In this document: piece by piece, positions 51,489 to 64,000 of the stretch
How the letters are laid out: each line of letters opens with the position of its first letter
Numbering within the stretch: the stretch's first letter is position 1
Source of the DNA: Annulohypoxylon bovei var. microspora
Taxonomy: Eukaryota; Ascomycota; Sordariomycetes; Xylariales; Hypoxylaceae
Assembly: GCA_022836615.1 (NCBI GenBank)
Contig: MU405288.1
Span: 1-64,000 of the forward strand
DNA length: 64,000 nucleotides
Reading direction: 5' to 3'
Notes under the pieces: model-generated
Told to the model about the DNA's origin: nothing
Database searches by the model: none
Seen by the model: the letters and a program-made list of their open reading frames with translations, nothing else
Program-made: the position numbers and the translations under genes

Positions 51489-51591
51489 GTAAGTATAATC
51501 CAACTCATTATAATATTCACTGCAATCAATATGTCCATTTCCTTTCACCAGAGTAACTAGAATTTGCCCAAATCTAGTCACTGACATACAG
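51489..51591 (+). other. possible 5' UTR intron of the downstream gene
   Basis: GTAAGT (51489-51494) and CTGAC...TACAG (ending 51591) define a 103 nt intron in a CT-rich leader. The coding start of the PB1-like/Zn-cluster gene lies 0.66 kb further on. Confidence 0.35.
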
Positions 51592-52253
51592 TCTGATGTC
51601 GTAGGTTGATCGGGATCCGTCCAGTCCTCAAGGTCGAGTTCGTGCATCTCCAAGCGCACAACACCATCCATTCTCCCTTCTGGTAAGATAATCTAGCATT
51701 AATACCTAATGCGATCAAGTATTCGCTTTATTTATATCCTAAAATCTCTATCCTGCTCTTCCTAGTCGTCGCACACTTCCGACGCATATTGCTCGTCTTT
51801 CGCCCGTCATCTACCAGCCAGTGTTGGTCATGACTAGATCACCTAGCTTCTCTATTCGCTTCTATTGATATATATTGCTATCTACTATTGTTATATGCTA
51901 ATATGCGTCAAGTACCTCGAGTTGAGACGAGTTATTCCGACTAGTCCAACTCTTCCCCTGCTTCCTTGCGATCGACCCTGACCGCTTCCTCCAAACTCCT
52001 TGGAGCGGTTCAACGCATATCGTGAACACGAATACTTGTCTAAATACTCGAGATTAAGAGCTGGGGACTCGTATAGGAAATATAGATTGGCAATATTGCC
52101 GTCGAGTTTGGTGCCAATAAAACCTCACGGTCCCCTTTCTCGTAACCAACCGGCATCGGGACGGTAGTGAGCGCTTTTCATCATTTTGAGCGTTAGCCAT
52201 ACCTAACCGACTATCCCGACCTTCTCACGGAAGCGATCCGTGAAGCAGGCGGA

Positions 52254-54184
52254 ATGGCGTCTGCTTCGCCCATTGAGACGTTCCCATCCGCCTCTAACGG
52301 CTCCAACAGTGGGAGTGCCTCTCCCCGACAACCTGTAACCCCGAAACATGTTCAATTCGAACTCCTCTTCCCCGAGTCTCCCCAATATCGCGCACGACTC
52401 CCGCTGCGTGTACAGATCTACCCACACGATGACACCGAATCAATAATCTCGACTGTCAAGAACTTCTACGGCCTTTACCATGGGGGCAAAGGTGTTAGTT
52501 TTGAAGATGACCGGGGCAATACGCTCATCGCGAGGTACGAGAACTTTAGCAACAACATGATTGTTTATGTGAGAGTCATTGAGGAGTCTCCTCCACCCGC
52601 CGGAGCTTTTGCACCAAACGCTTTCCAACCGGCGCCAATTGAGTACGGTAGCCAGCAATTGGGGCAGCACATCTCGAGACCTGTGTCGAGAACGTCTCGA
52701 AAGCGCAGTCCGTCTCCCAACACAGGTCGCGGCCGACGTAGCGCGTCTGCTAGCACGAACCCAACGGCTGGGAAGAAGGGCCGCTCTCGCTCTACCAAGA
52801 ATCGCGGAGCGAATTATGATAATCGTAGCGATAGCATCAACGGCTACGATAGTGGGGACGGCGCTCCCGCCTCTGTCTCCAGCAAGGCGAAGGAACAGAT
52901 CGGCAACACTGACATAAGCGTCGAAAACATCGTAGAAGGTGGTCGCCGAAAGCGCGCCAAGTTCGAAAGCTCAGTAAGTCCACTCAAACTACTCCAAAGC
53001 TTGGTGTCTCCATACGATCTCACTCTAACCAACCATAATCGCAGGAACTGCCACTTTTTGCGCCACCTCAGATACCTACTACCACATCCAATCCTTCGGT
53101 GTCCCCCGTCCGTCGTGTTGAGCACCAACGGCCTGCCTTCCCATTTCCGCACCCCGGACAGAACGCTTTCACAAACGCTCGAGCTCTACAATCCCCCCAG
53201 AGTTATAGCAATGGATATGGTCAAGCAGGCATGTTCGCGACACCCATGAGCGACACCCGGCGTCATCGCGGTAGCATCGGCTACCCAGGCAATGGCAGCG
53301 GCATCTTGCCGACTCCTGACCCAACTATTGGAAGCTGTGTGTCCGAGGAGGACAAAGACGTAGCAATCCAGCTTATGAGACTGGGTGAAATGTCCAACAT
53401 TTCCCATGGCAGAACTTCTGCCTCGACATTGGATGACACCTTTAGCGGCAAAGCCGATATCGCATCCTCAACCGGTGCTACGAGCGACGCTGATAGCGAA
53501 AGCGAAAATGAGCTACCGCCTTCGCGCCGCCAGAAGCTTGACCTCTCTGGTACCAATCGCAAGATCTATCCAACAACGCACAACCACTTCATACCGTCGC
53601 GCGAAAGTGTCGACGCTAGCGGCGACGATGCTGACTACGAGGACGGCGTTGAAGACGGCCCCGTTGCAGGCTCAAAACTAAACGAGCCTAAGCCCAAGGC
53701 CCAACAACCCGGAAAGCCGCAAGTACCGGGTCCTAAGGCGATCAAGAATAAGGCACCTAAAGTCCCTAAGGTTACTAAGGCCAAGAAGGTGAGCGCCATT
53801 GCTGGAGTTATTGGTCCCATGTCACCTGCGTCTCTACCCAACCAATCGCGCAAACCTTCTGTCGCATCGACTACGGCAGCCCCGGGGCAAGCTGGTGAGG
53901 ATGACCAGCCAGATCTGTCCACTAAGCCGCGCTGCCAGCGATGCCGCAAGAGCAAGAAAGGTTGCGACCGTCAGCGACCGTGCGGTCGATGCCGTGACGC
54001 CGGCCTCAGCGCAGACCAGTGCATTAGCGAAGACGAGGGTAACGGTAGAAAGGGTCGCTATGGTCGCCATATGGGTGTTCCCATCAAGACGGCTGAGGTT
54101 CCTGGCCCGCCCACTCTGCTACCCGCCGCCCCTATCACGGCTCCCGCAGTAGCAGGTGACAAAAATAAGAAGCGCAAGCGGTAG
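52254..54184 (+). CDS. regulator with N-terminal PB1-like fold and C-terminal Zn(II)2Cys6 cluster
   Basis: Two exons, 52254-52973 and 53045-54184, joined in phase at FESS|ELPLFAPP; 619 aa. An ordered N-terminal region (about 31-112), HVQFELLFPESPQYRARLP ... YVRVIE, contains beta-grasp-like strands and may be a PB1/ubiquitin-like fold. A long disordered Ser/Pro/Lys-rich middle follows. The zinc cluster lies unusually near the C-terminus: Cys537-X2-Cys540-X6-Cys547-X5-Cys553-X2-Cys556-X9-Cys566. The protein ends KNKKRKR, a probable nuclear signal. Such clusters bind DNA. N-terminal placement is usual, so this order is atypical; similar proteins occur in other Pezizomycotina, but I cannot name one. 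The start is the ATG after GGCGGA. Its upstream leader is long. Confidence 0.85.
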
Positions 54185-56774
54185 ATCACCTGATCTACAA
54201 ACAATGCGCCCATCTACTCTCGAAAACCGGACGACACGCATCATGCAACTCGGATGAGCGGTGTCTTTTTTCTTTTTTTTAATCGCATCCGCATCAACTG
54301 TTGCGAGTCAAATCTATCAGCTTCTGCTTCGCGAAATCCCATCGCTGGTTGGGCATATCTGTGTCCCTGACACTACACTACACTACACTACAATACTATA
54401 CACTACATAATAAACTCATATGTGGTGTTGCGCGTTTCGTCGCCGGTGCGAAACATGGAGATAACTATGGGGGGAGTCGGGGTGTGTGGGAGGTTATCTT
54501 GTTCCCCTTCGTCGGAGTTTTATTCCTACTGGGATTAGGAAGGGGGCGTAAAGGGAACATGGATTAATATGGGCCTCGCGGCCGTTACACTCCTTATCTT
54601 TTCACCAAAAAATGGTACGCCGGAAACGATTATCTTGCGAGTGGGTTTTATCTGCGAGTTGGCGTTGGATTGTACTTGCTTGTCAGTTTATCGTTCGCAT
54701 CGCCGCCCACCTCTGCTATCCAATATGCTTGACCAAGTCATCAACTCGAAAACGGAAAATGAGCATTGGAAAGGAAAAATAAGAAAAAAAGGGCACAAGT
54801 GTGTTTCAGAGGAGAGAGAGTGTGGACGAGGATGACAGCAGGGTGAATAAAAATTCGGAGCGTCATAGGGGTCTGCTGCTTGAGGGCGAAGGGAATACAC
54901 GGCACAGATATGCCCCCAACTTATCAGTCAGTTGATAAACAGAGGGGGTATGAAAGGCTGGACTAGGACCCCTCATGAGTGGGAAATTGTGTTGAAACGG
55001 GTTGTCCTGCTCTTTCTCCTATATTTTTGGACCGGTCGATACTTGATTTTAAAGCTTTTCGCATTGTGTTTTCTCTTTTCCTCAACTCTTTCTCCATCGC
55101 TAGCTGGCGAGAATGAATGTTAAGTTATCATGAAAACTCTAGTTGCAAATATAAATGATGCTCATAACTTCGCGCGTGTGCGTTCGTTCGTGCGTGCGTA
55201 TCAATATTGCGTATATACATACGTATACGTGTTCGTATTTATAAACCACTAGATGAGTCATGTTCGCGATAGTCTCCGAGGTCGTGATACCTTCATGTCA
55301 TAAAATACTACATATCTAACTAGGTACCTACCTAAGCAAGTTTAAAAACTGGAGTATATGCCGAGATATATACGCAAAAAAGGAGAAGAAAAAAAGAAGT
55401 CTTTTAGTATTGCCACTACGGGCCATACCATCAGGCCACGATATTTTTTGTAAGTCAGGCATCATAACATATAACACCTCTTTTTTTTCAACAAACCATA
55501 TCTAAGATGTTCGTGGCTCGCATCAAACGTTCGAAAGGAGAAGCCGGACGGGGTTCAAACGTAAATTCTAAAGCGGCGCCCCTTTAGACTAAAAATAAGA
55601 AGCCAAAGCCCCAAATTCAAGTCGATCATTGGCGGCGCATCCGGTTGTTACCGCCTGCGCAGCTGCCGCGTCAAGAATGTGTGACGTTGAGTTAAACTAG
55701 ATCGGTGACACGCTAAGCTTTTCTAGGATTAGCGTTCCTATCCCCTGGCATGCTTACCGTCTTGGCACCAGATCAGAAAAAGAGGCTCAGACCAATTATC
55801 GACTCGAGCGCATTTTCTTCTTGCTCTTCTTACTTTTCTTCACCCAAGTTCTTCACCGTCGCCCACTTCCAACCAAAAGTCCTTCTCCACACATCTTCTC
55901 TTCTTCCCCGTCTTCTGTGTGGAGGGCAATATCACGATACATGCCAACCCTCGCGAAGGGTTACCTAAGTGAGGCCTAGGTAGGGAGGGGGATGGAGTAA
56001 AGGAGCGACGAGAAACAGCGTTATCGGGAGCTTGATGCCCAGCACATGGTCACACCCATCCCCGACTAGGTCGTGAGAATACCGTCGCTACTTTGGTAGG
56101 TATCCAGCGTACCATATCGCGATCACTGGCGATGACGACCTACTAGGTAGGTAGTTGTGGAGAGTCAAAATTCGATAATATCGATAATGGAAGGCAACCC
56201 AGAATGCTTCCTGCTCTCACCGTTGTTCTCTTTCCCCCACTCGGCGCGCTTTCGGTAATGAGCCACTAGTTTTGACACATCTCGTGATATTGTGCAATGT
56301 GCCTTCACGATAGTCACGTTGAGACCCCAAAGTCTCCGTGCTATCGCGTAAGCTTCCGGTTCGCTACCGTGCGTGCGAAGATCGACCAACGTTAGTTGAT
56401 AGACATGGGATAGGTTTTAGGGATGGCACACTTGCGCGACGCCAGCAAGGCGGCCAGACCGTTGCTCCTTATGCGCTTTACTCCACATGGAAATTCCATG
56501 ACAGACCCTCGCAGCCGTTAACGGACGCTGGGGCCAAGTTCCTTGGTCTAACACCGGCATCGTGGCAGTATCGTGATGTTTTTGGTAGGTAATATGTTCC
56601 GTTCGAGCGATGAGATAAAAAGATTCTGGAGGGATCCTATGAGTATATGAAACCCCCTTCCGTGGCCGACAAGATAACGATGGTTCGTACCTGTATCGAC
56701 TTCTCTCACTTTTGCAGCATCTTCAAGCTTCTAGGCATATCATCAAGCCAAGTTCTTTATCATCTTTGCCTGCC
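54185..56774. other. intergenic, 2.6 kb
   Basis: No gene is recognised. An ACACT pentamer run lies at about 54370-54395. TACCTACCTAAG-type motifs lie at about 55322-55336 and CTAGGTAGGTAG at 56143-56154. The right end is the promoter of the MCT-like transporter. Confidence 0.5.
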
Positions 56775-58192
56775 ATGATATTCGTTAAAGATAAAAAAGC
56801 TCATCATCATGCGGTAACCGTTACTTCGCTGACTCATAGCCAGGAGTCTCTCCCTCATCCTCAAGAGAGTCTTGCGCCGGAGGTGGCTGTTGTTGACGAT
56901 GACGACTACCCGGACGGCGGCTCTGTCGCCTGGCGTCAGGTAGTAGCTTGTCATTTCATCAACGCGATGGCCTGCGGCTACGGTGCGGCCTTTGGCATAT
57001 ATCAACTCTACTATACTGAATCACTCAAGGTCCCCTCGGCCCAGATCTCGTGGATCGGCTCTGTGCAGATTTTCCTAAACAATGCCACCTGCATCATAGC
57101 CGGGCGCCTAGCCGATGCAGGATATGCACGGGAGGTGGTGTTATGCGGTTCCTTCGTTGCTCTGCTGGGAACATTCATGACCAGTCTTGCGACCGAATAC
57201 TGGCAGATCTTCCTCGCTCAGGGTGTCTGTACCGGAATAGGTCTGGGTCTGATGTATATGCCCACTATTACGATCATCACCTCGTATTTCAATAAGAGAC
57301 GTGCGCTCGCCTTAACAATCTCTTCGGCTGGTACCGGAACAGGCAGTATAATCTTTCCTGCGACAGTTCAATACTTGATACCCCAGATCGGATTCCCCTG
57401 GGCCGTCCGGTGCGCGGGTTTTGTGGCTCTTGTAATGGTTGTCTTCATGAACGCGCTCCTCAAACCGCGTTCGCTTCCCCAGAAAACTGGTCCGGGTCCC
57501 TTGGTGGAGTGGAGCGCTTTCAAGGAGCCCCCTTATGTTATCTTCATCGCAGGTGCCTTTTTATTCTACTGGGCTTTGTATTTTGGCTACTTCTACGTAA
57601 GTATCCATTCACTCTCGAGTAATGTGGCTCAGGGGTCACTCATCTATAAAAGCATATTCTCTAACAACAATGCGAACAGATCAACGCCTACGCCATCGCG
57701 GTCGCTTCCTTCACACCTACATCTGCAGTATCGCTGCTGCTCATCACGAATGCGGTTGGTATTCCCGCCAGGCCTATGATCGGTTACCTCGCCGACACCT
57801 GTCTGGGTCCCATCAACGCATTCATCATATCAACTATCTCCCTAGCCATCACCTTCTTCGCCTGGATCGCGATCGACACGCATTCCACCATGTACGCTTT
57901 CGCGATCCTGTTCGGATTCACCAACTCGGCAGCTCAAGGTGCCTTCGCCGGTGCCCTGGCCAGCCTGACTAAGGATCCTGCGAAGATGGGGGTTAGGTTC
58001 GGCATGTGCTGTACTATACTCGGCTTCGCGACGGTTGCTGGTCCTCCTGTCGCGGGTGCCATCATCGATTTCTGTAACGGGTCATATCTCTGGGCCCAGG
58101 TCTGGGCCGGCTCGGTTTCACTCCTTGCAGCGGCTACTTTGGCTGTATCCAGGTACTGGGTATCTGGCGCAAAATTCGCTGCCAAGGTGTAA
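56775..58192 (+). CDS. MFS transporter, monocarboxylate (MCT/MCH) type
   Basis: Two exons, 56775-57596 and 57680-58192, with an 83 nt intron (GTAAGT...ACAG) inside a membrane segment; 444 aa with about 12 hydrophobic segments. The MCT-family opening PDGGSVAWRQVVACHFINAMACGYGAAFGIYQ is at about residues 45-76, and GIGLGLMYMPTITIITSYFNKRRALA precedes the central loop. Fungal relatives (Mch proteins) sit in the plasma or other membranes; many do not carry monocarboxylates, so the substrate is open. The start is the first ATG in the open frame, since upstream frame codons are only TTG. The protein begins with a His-rich hydrophilic tail (KKAHHHAV). No cluster partner is next to it, though a second MFS gene follows 3 kb on. 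Confidence 0.9.
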
Positions 58193-61139
58193 TAAACCAA
58201 GGTACTAGTCCCCGCACTAGTATATGGTTGTTAAACTGTACAAATGGTAATAAGGGTTGGGACATCCTATTTATTAATAGATATCCCTATCCTGGTCTCT
58301 GGCTAATTCAGATGGGGTTGGAGATTTCCATTTATGGATGGATCTCTCGCCCTATTCTCTGGCTGTAATGGTTGCTCTTCTATAGAATATAGATAGAGGG
58401 TTCGATTCATCTCTGGTTGGTATTCCGACCTCGGTAGGTGGTAATAGGGAAAAGAAAGGAGAGGAAAGGGAAAGGGAAAGGGGTTAAGTGACTTGAAAAA
58501 TTGGGAAGCGAAAGGGAATGAGCTATGAGAGATATGAGATATGACTTTCCTTCAGTACCTTATGTACGTACAGAGCTAAGTTAATCAATCTACTAATTTA
58601 ATCGACGTCAATAATCGTGATGTTTGATTGTGCGAGAAGTGATGATTAGCACGTGATAATTTATGAAAAAGCGCGTCGTATGTTTCAGCAGATTGAAATG
58701 TCCGAGGAGGATTATGTAATTACCATATATAATTACATACTTGAATTCAGAAATTCATACAAAAGCTGTGTATGTGCGTGCGTGTGTTCGTCAGGGCTTC
58801 GCATGTCGTTGATCAACTACCTATCTCCAGGGATCTTCCGATATATATATTAGTCGGAGAAACTGACAAAAAGCCGATTCGAGGCTTGATGTATGTACGC
58901 ACATGACCTACATATGCAAGAGGGCATCTAATCAGACAACGTGATAAGTATTCAGCTGTCATTGGCCAGATATTAGTTCCCGAAGAGCTGTCGAACAAAT
59001 GCAGTTCCCCGGTCCAATGAAACAGTGGCTACACAACAGCACGCCGTTTGCTTTCTTTTTTTAAGCGTAAGAAATCTGTGGCGAACTGACGGATATTTAA
59101 ATTGGATAGTAGGTAACTTGAAGTACCTACCTGGTACCTAGCATTAAACATTATTCATTGTGTATAAACCACCTATGAATATACATAATGAATCCTCGCC
59201 ACAATCAATCGACATTGATATATTTGCCACTTTTTACTTTATAATGCATCATGCACGGCGGCTCCTAATCCGCCCACGATACATCAAAGTGCACATCTAG
59301 ACTCATATTTAACATACATCAGCACTGTAGGATACTAACAGATGGCATGACATAATATAATTTTACAAGAATCATATAGTCGCTATCATTCGCAATTAGC
59401 TAGGTAAATCCTTAATACCATCTCAAAAGGATCAACTCGTGGTAGCTTTCTTCTAGAACGGGTTTGCCGTCTTAATGATCAATAATTGTGCCCATATTGT
59501 AGATCTAGATAAGGTCGCACAAAAGATTATGCGATGCAATCCTTCTGTGGTATGTCAGCATTGCATCTCAACCTACCCTACTCGTTTATAATACGACAGG
59601 AATAACGTCGCATTTGATGTGCGTCGGAGGAAAAGCCGACCTCTCTAGCTTCGGGTAAGGACTTTCACATAGTAAGTAAGTGGATATCGAATAATTAGCT
59701 GTCTTCGTAGTAATATATTATATCCATTAACCCGGATTAGCGACAGCTACGTAGACAATGAATATTGCCGTGATATCACAAGTTATAGTATATATCACCT
59801 ACCTTGGTATCCGAATAAATCATATATTGGTTGGACTTTGTTCTTACCACCTACCTACATACTGATAAACTCAATTCGATGATGATATCAGAGGCGTTCA
59901 TTGGATTCCATCCCCGCGGTCGAAGACGTTCTAGGGCTAATTGATTCAATGTTCTGTGGCTTTAGTGGCGTTCTCCCCCGCATCTGTGGATGCACGCACT
60001 TAATCTAATCCCCAACGGGCTAGGTGATAAATTAAATGGGGGTAATTTGTACCCTTGTCAGCTTTCCTACCTGGGGAAATATGGGTCTCTAACAAGCGGG
60101 GATTCCTATCTTACCCAGACCATCCGGAGTTTTAGAACTCGCGGTTCAATTGGTAGTAAACTTTCATTCAATTTACATCAACAACTCCCTCCGGTCAAAC
60201 TCGCGAAATACTGTATAAAATCAAATGATATTGAACTTTTTGGTTGGGGTTACTGTAGAAAATATACAATCTACTCACACTAACTACTTACAGCCTACTG
60301 CATGATACTGCAAGCCGCAGAATCCGTGCCGCCGACAGGCAGGGTAGCATCCATCAATGATGGTGGGTAAACCCTCACCATCTGACGGCGATGCTTGCCA
60401 AGTCTTTAATAAACGCGCCGAATTTGACTTGTCGCAGGGGTCACACCTCAGTGTCAGTCAAGAGCATGTCAAAATGTCTGTCGGTGGTTTTTGTACGCCC
60501 GGGCTTCAGCTGAGGCTGGACGTTCGATAGCTTGTCTCATCTATCAACTACATAACGAATTACACGATTATCGATGATCCATCTACCTACATAGGTGAAA
60601 CTAGTTTTAAAGCAGCAGAAGCACAATGTCTAACCACAGTGCCATAGTCTATTATTTTCTCTGCCGAAGATTGCGGAGTAAGATCTAAGAAATAGTCACG
60701 GCCAAGCCGTTTTAGACCAACTATTTCGCGGGGCACTATCTGTCAGCAACAAGGACTCGCTACACCCTGGACGTCGCTTTTTGCCAAGTGCAGTTGAATA
60801 TCCGTCTAGGCAAAGCCAGGGTGTTTAATAATGATTCAATCAAATCAACTTCCTGATTTGCCGAAAATGCCTTGACAAGGTCTGGGCCCTCGTTTTTTAC
60901 TCCAAGGTACTGGGAACCCCCAGCTGCCCCAGATATGGCTTGGATGGATACTCGGGCTAATACCCTTGAGTATATCCATCATAAGCCAGCAGGTGCAGAT
61001 CATTCTCTATAAACAGGTTTGACAGTCCCCTTAGTTACTTCCCACTTGTGTTCTTCGCGTCTTCTCTCCTTCTTGTCCTTCCTGTCCTTCCCGACTTTGT
61101 CAAAACTACGCCTTACGACTCGGTCACTGGTCAGTCATA
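58193..61139. other. intergenic, 2.9 kb
   Basis: No gene is recognised. Purine-rich run AAAGGGAAAGGG near 58468-58480, and several GTACCTACCT motifs (about 59125, 59840). A 97-codon ORF at 59990-60283 lacks support. The right end is the promoter of the Dal5-like transporter. Confidence 0.5.
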
Positions 61140-62695
61140 ATGGCGGCGATACGATCCACAGACGAGAAAAACGACTCCGACCAGCCCGATGCGGTCGTGC
61201 TCGAGACCAAGAGCGAAGGCTCCTCCGAGGCTCCGAGATGGACCGTGGAAGAGGAGACTGCCCTTCGAAGGAAGCTAGATTGGCAACTGGTGCCTACCGT
61301 TACCATATTATATCTCCTTTGCTTCTTGGACCGGTACGGTTATTCCAACTAAGAGCCTCTCACGCTCCACTTGATACTAATTTGCGGTGTAGGATAAATA
61401 TAGGAAACGCTCGTATCCAGGGACTACAAGAGGATCTGGACCTATATGGATACCGTTTTAATATCGCGACGAGTGTCTTCTATATCGTCTATCTAACGAT
61501 AGAAGTGCCGTCCAATATTCTCCTCAAGCATATCGGTCCGCGATTCTACCTCCCCGGGTTGGTTGTCGGGTTCGGAGCTGTCTCCGTGGCGACGGCTTTC
61601 GTGAAGACTTTCGAGCAGCTCTGTGCTGTCCGTGCGCTGTTGGGGATCTTCGAAGGCGGAACGATGCCGGGATTGGCCTTCTTCCTCAGCTCCTTCTACA
61701 AGAGAGAAGAGCTTTACTTCAGAGTCGGTATTTACGTCTCGGCCGCATCGACCGCCGGCGCCTTTGGTGGGTTGTTGGCCGCAGGATTCTCGCAAATCCC
61801 CGAATGGGGAATCGCTAGCTCGAGATTACACACGTGGCGCAACATATTTTTCTTCGAGGGTCTCATCACCATGCTCATCGCGATGACGGCTCCCCTCATC
61901 CTGCCGCAGAGCCCCGAAACATCGAAGTATCTTACGGATCGCGAGAAGTACATCGCCGTCGAGCGCCTCCGCATCGAAAGCAAGGCGCAAGCCAATGAGA
62001 GAGTGCAGGTGCGCCACGTTAAGCAGGCGCTGCTCAACATCAACAACTATATCTGCGCGGCGGGCTTCTTCGCCATCAACATCACGGTGCAAGGCCTCTC
62101 CGTCTTTATGCCGACTATCCTCAAGGACCTAGGATGGGAGTCGCTAGAGGCGCAGTACTACACGGTCCCCGTGTACGCTGCCGCCTCGATAGTCGCCATC
62201 AGCATCGGCTTTATCTCCGACAAGACGCGCATGCGAGGCTTGTATCTGGCGCTGTTCACGTTCTTAGGTATAACCGGTTTCGCTATGCTACGCTGGGGCC
62301 ACGGCAATGGCCTCCGCTATACGGCCGTTTACCTCTGCGCGCTGGGTGCCTTCCCCGGCGGCCCCGGGTTCCTGTCCTGGGGCCTCAACAACGCGGCCGG
62401 CCCGGCTATTCGCGCGGTCTCCGGCGGTTGGATCGTGACGCTCGGGACCATGGGCGGCATTCTTGCGGTGTGGGCGTATCTTCCTGACGACGGGCCCGCG
62501 TTCCCGATCGGCCATACGATTAACCTCGTCGCGCAGATATTCGTGTTGTTCTTGAGCAGCTTTGGCATCTGGTATTGCGTCAGGGAGAATAGGATCAGGG
62601 CCAGGGGAGGACGCGATGATAGACTGATCGGGTTAAGCGAGGAAGAAAAGATCGATTTGGGATACCGACACCCGGATTTTAGGTACATCGCGTGA
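61140..62695 (+). CDS. MFS transporter, Dal5/anion:cation symporter type
   Basis: Two exons, 61140-61333 and 61393-62695, with a 59 nt intron splitting an Arg codon in FLDR|INIGNARIQGL; 498 aa. The family signature is clear: ALRRKLDWQLVPTVTILYLLCFLDRINIGNARIQGL, then YLTIEVPSNILLKHIGPR. About 12 hydrophobic segments. Dal5-type carriers import allantoate, ureidosuccinate, nicotinate, vitamins and related anions at the plasma membrane. The exact substrate cannot be read. The start is the ATG after TCATA; upstream in-frame codons before the intron are another frame's. Sequence DRLIGLSEEEKIDLGYRHPDFRYIA closes the tail. Downstream 62696-64000 has no gene. Confidence 0.92.
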
Positions 62696-64000
62696 GCGGT
62701 GAGCAAGAGGAGGTATTTTGTGGGAGATGGATTTGTTGCTGACACTTATTGATGCTTGACGGACGACGCCTCACGAGTATGCAAGATTAGGTACAATAGG
62801 AGGTGAGATAACGAGCCGTAGACGCGGAGGATAGAAGGCTGATGGCGTATACCACGGCGAGGCGAGGATTCGGTCATTTTAGAGTAGGAATACATATCTG
62901 GAATTTATCTAGAGCATCTTAGACTACGGTGCGATTTGAGTACATGTCAGTTGGTGGTGATGTGTGATGTGTTCAATAGCTAATAACTTGCGGTTTCCGT
63001 CTCTAACGATACTCCTACGGTACTATACTACGGCGCCTTGATCTAGCAGAGGTCTTTCACTTGATTTTGGGATATATCGTCCCGTATACTTGCACATCTT
63101 TAGCTACGCCGTTAGGTTTGCACACACGTATCGATCTCAAACTCTACGGACATACGACCTACCTGACTAGAATATCTACCACAATTCCAGCAGAATCCCA
63201 TCCTCCCACCCTCATATCTTTCCACGCCTCCAAAGCGAATGAGTCACAGCAAGAACAGCTACCTACCTACATACCTACACAGCGAAGCGGCAGGCATTCA
63301 TCCCGACGTAAACCCGCCGCTACGCATCTGCCGCGCTTAGACGCACACCTACCTGCCCACGCAGGTGGAGCGTGCCGCGCGCCCCGAACGTGCCGAGAGC
63401 GCCGCGTGTCCGCCTGCGCGTCCGTCGCGACGGCTCGCGCGCGCGACAGAGCTGTGCCGAAGGTAATCAGGTGTTGGGGAGGCTTGGCTATGTACGTCGC
63501 GTCCGGTTGAGCCGGGCCTTGATGTCGTGGCGGGTTGGGTTCTTGGAGTTTCTGTGGGTGGTTGTTGCTACGCTCTGGGGTGCTTGGTAGGTAGGTACGT
63601 ATCTAGCCTTACGGGGTGAGGTTGTGGTGGAGGGTTGCTGGATGTGCTTTATCGACGCATGCATTAGCAGCTAGATACGTTGGTATGACATGCTTGTATT
63701 CGTGTCTTGTGGTTTAGCGAAAAGATGTGTGTGTATAGGGAGACCTTGGTACATCGATGAGGTCGGTTAGGATAGAGTGTCGTGGCGAGGGATGGTGGGT
63801 CGATATTACGAAGATGCGGTTCTAGGCCGGGCTTTGCAAAATGTGCTCTTTAAATTCGTAAAAGTCGCCTCTTTAGTAGCATGGTACTGTTTATGAGAAA
63901 GTGAAAGAAAGCAGGCCTGCTCTTGTGATGGTTGTTGTCGATAATGTATGTAGCTCCGTATTTACTCAATTCCTTTGCCACGGGATAGTATCCAGGGGCG
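62696..64000. other. intergenic to window end
   Basis: No gene is recognised. It has a GC-rich patch at about 63370-63460 and CTACCTACCTACATACC motifs. Short ORFs at 63061-63590 lack support and begin in non-ATG codons. Confidence 0.45.

Larger units (their letters stand above)
43932..52253. other. 8.3 kb gene-poor interval
   Basis: Between the divergent cyclin and Zn-cluster starts no multi-exon gene is recognised. It has many short repeats: AAGATC run at about 45275-45300, a hairpin with tetranucleotide loop at 48186-48242, a CCATGG-rich run at 50190-50274, and many TACCTA motifs. Two candidate details are listed separately: a 40-codon ORF at 46357 and a 5' UTR intron at 51489. A 149-codon reading at 48854-49303 lacks a family match. 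Long 5' UTRs or non-coding RNA could occupy the ends. Confidence 0.45.

Overview
The window is nuclear DNA of a filamentous ascomycete (Pezizomycotina). The evidence is short 54-107 nt GT-AG introns with CTAAC-like branch points, fungal-only families (Rtt109, Zn(II)2Cys6 regulators, a 2EXR protein, Dal5-like and MCT-like transporters), and a 7.2 kb LTR retrotransposon degraded by repeat-induced point mutation (RIP). Class Sordariomycetes is a guess.

Layout: 1-1480 is unusual G-rich repeat DNA (minisatellites, tandem units carrying a GC-rich palindrome, two perfect Pol III B-box matches). 1501-8723 is the RIP-degraded LTR element. 8.7-9.9 kb is gene-free. From 9.9 kb there are fourteen genes I can support, all with interpretable exon structures: mL57/MRPL15 (-) divergent from rtt109 (+); a secreted/TM Cys-rich protein (+) convergent with a 2-hydroxyacid dehydrogenase (-); a Zn2Cys6 regulator (+) convergent with a 2EXR protein (-), followed by an S28 serine peptidase (-); a DEVH RNA helicase of the DHX57/YLR419W type (-) divergent from an aprataxin-like protein (+); an AT-hook protein (-); a 2-oxoglutarate/Fe(II) oxygenase (+) convergent with a B-type cyclin (-); a second regulator with a C-terminal Zn2Cys6 cluster (+); an MCT-like and a Dal5-like MFS transporter (+). 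Exon coordinates were worked out by hand from splice sites and reading phase.

The genes do not form an operon or an evident biosynthetic cluster. They are a mix of housekeeping functions (mitochondrial translation, H3K56 acetylation, 5'-adenylate repair, RNA unwinding, cell cycle) and accessory functions (transport, secreted peptidase, oxidoreductases). The longest gene-poor stretch is about 8.3 kb between the cyclin and the second Zn cluster gene. Intergenic DNA is peppered with a short TACCTAGGTA-type motif. The most unusual item is a GC-rich palindromic insert of about 60 bp at 1050-1305, present in two of three neighbouring repeat units and absent from the third.
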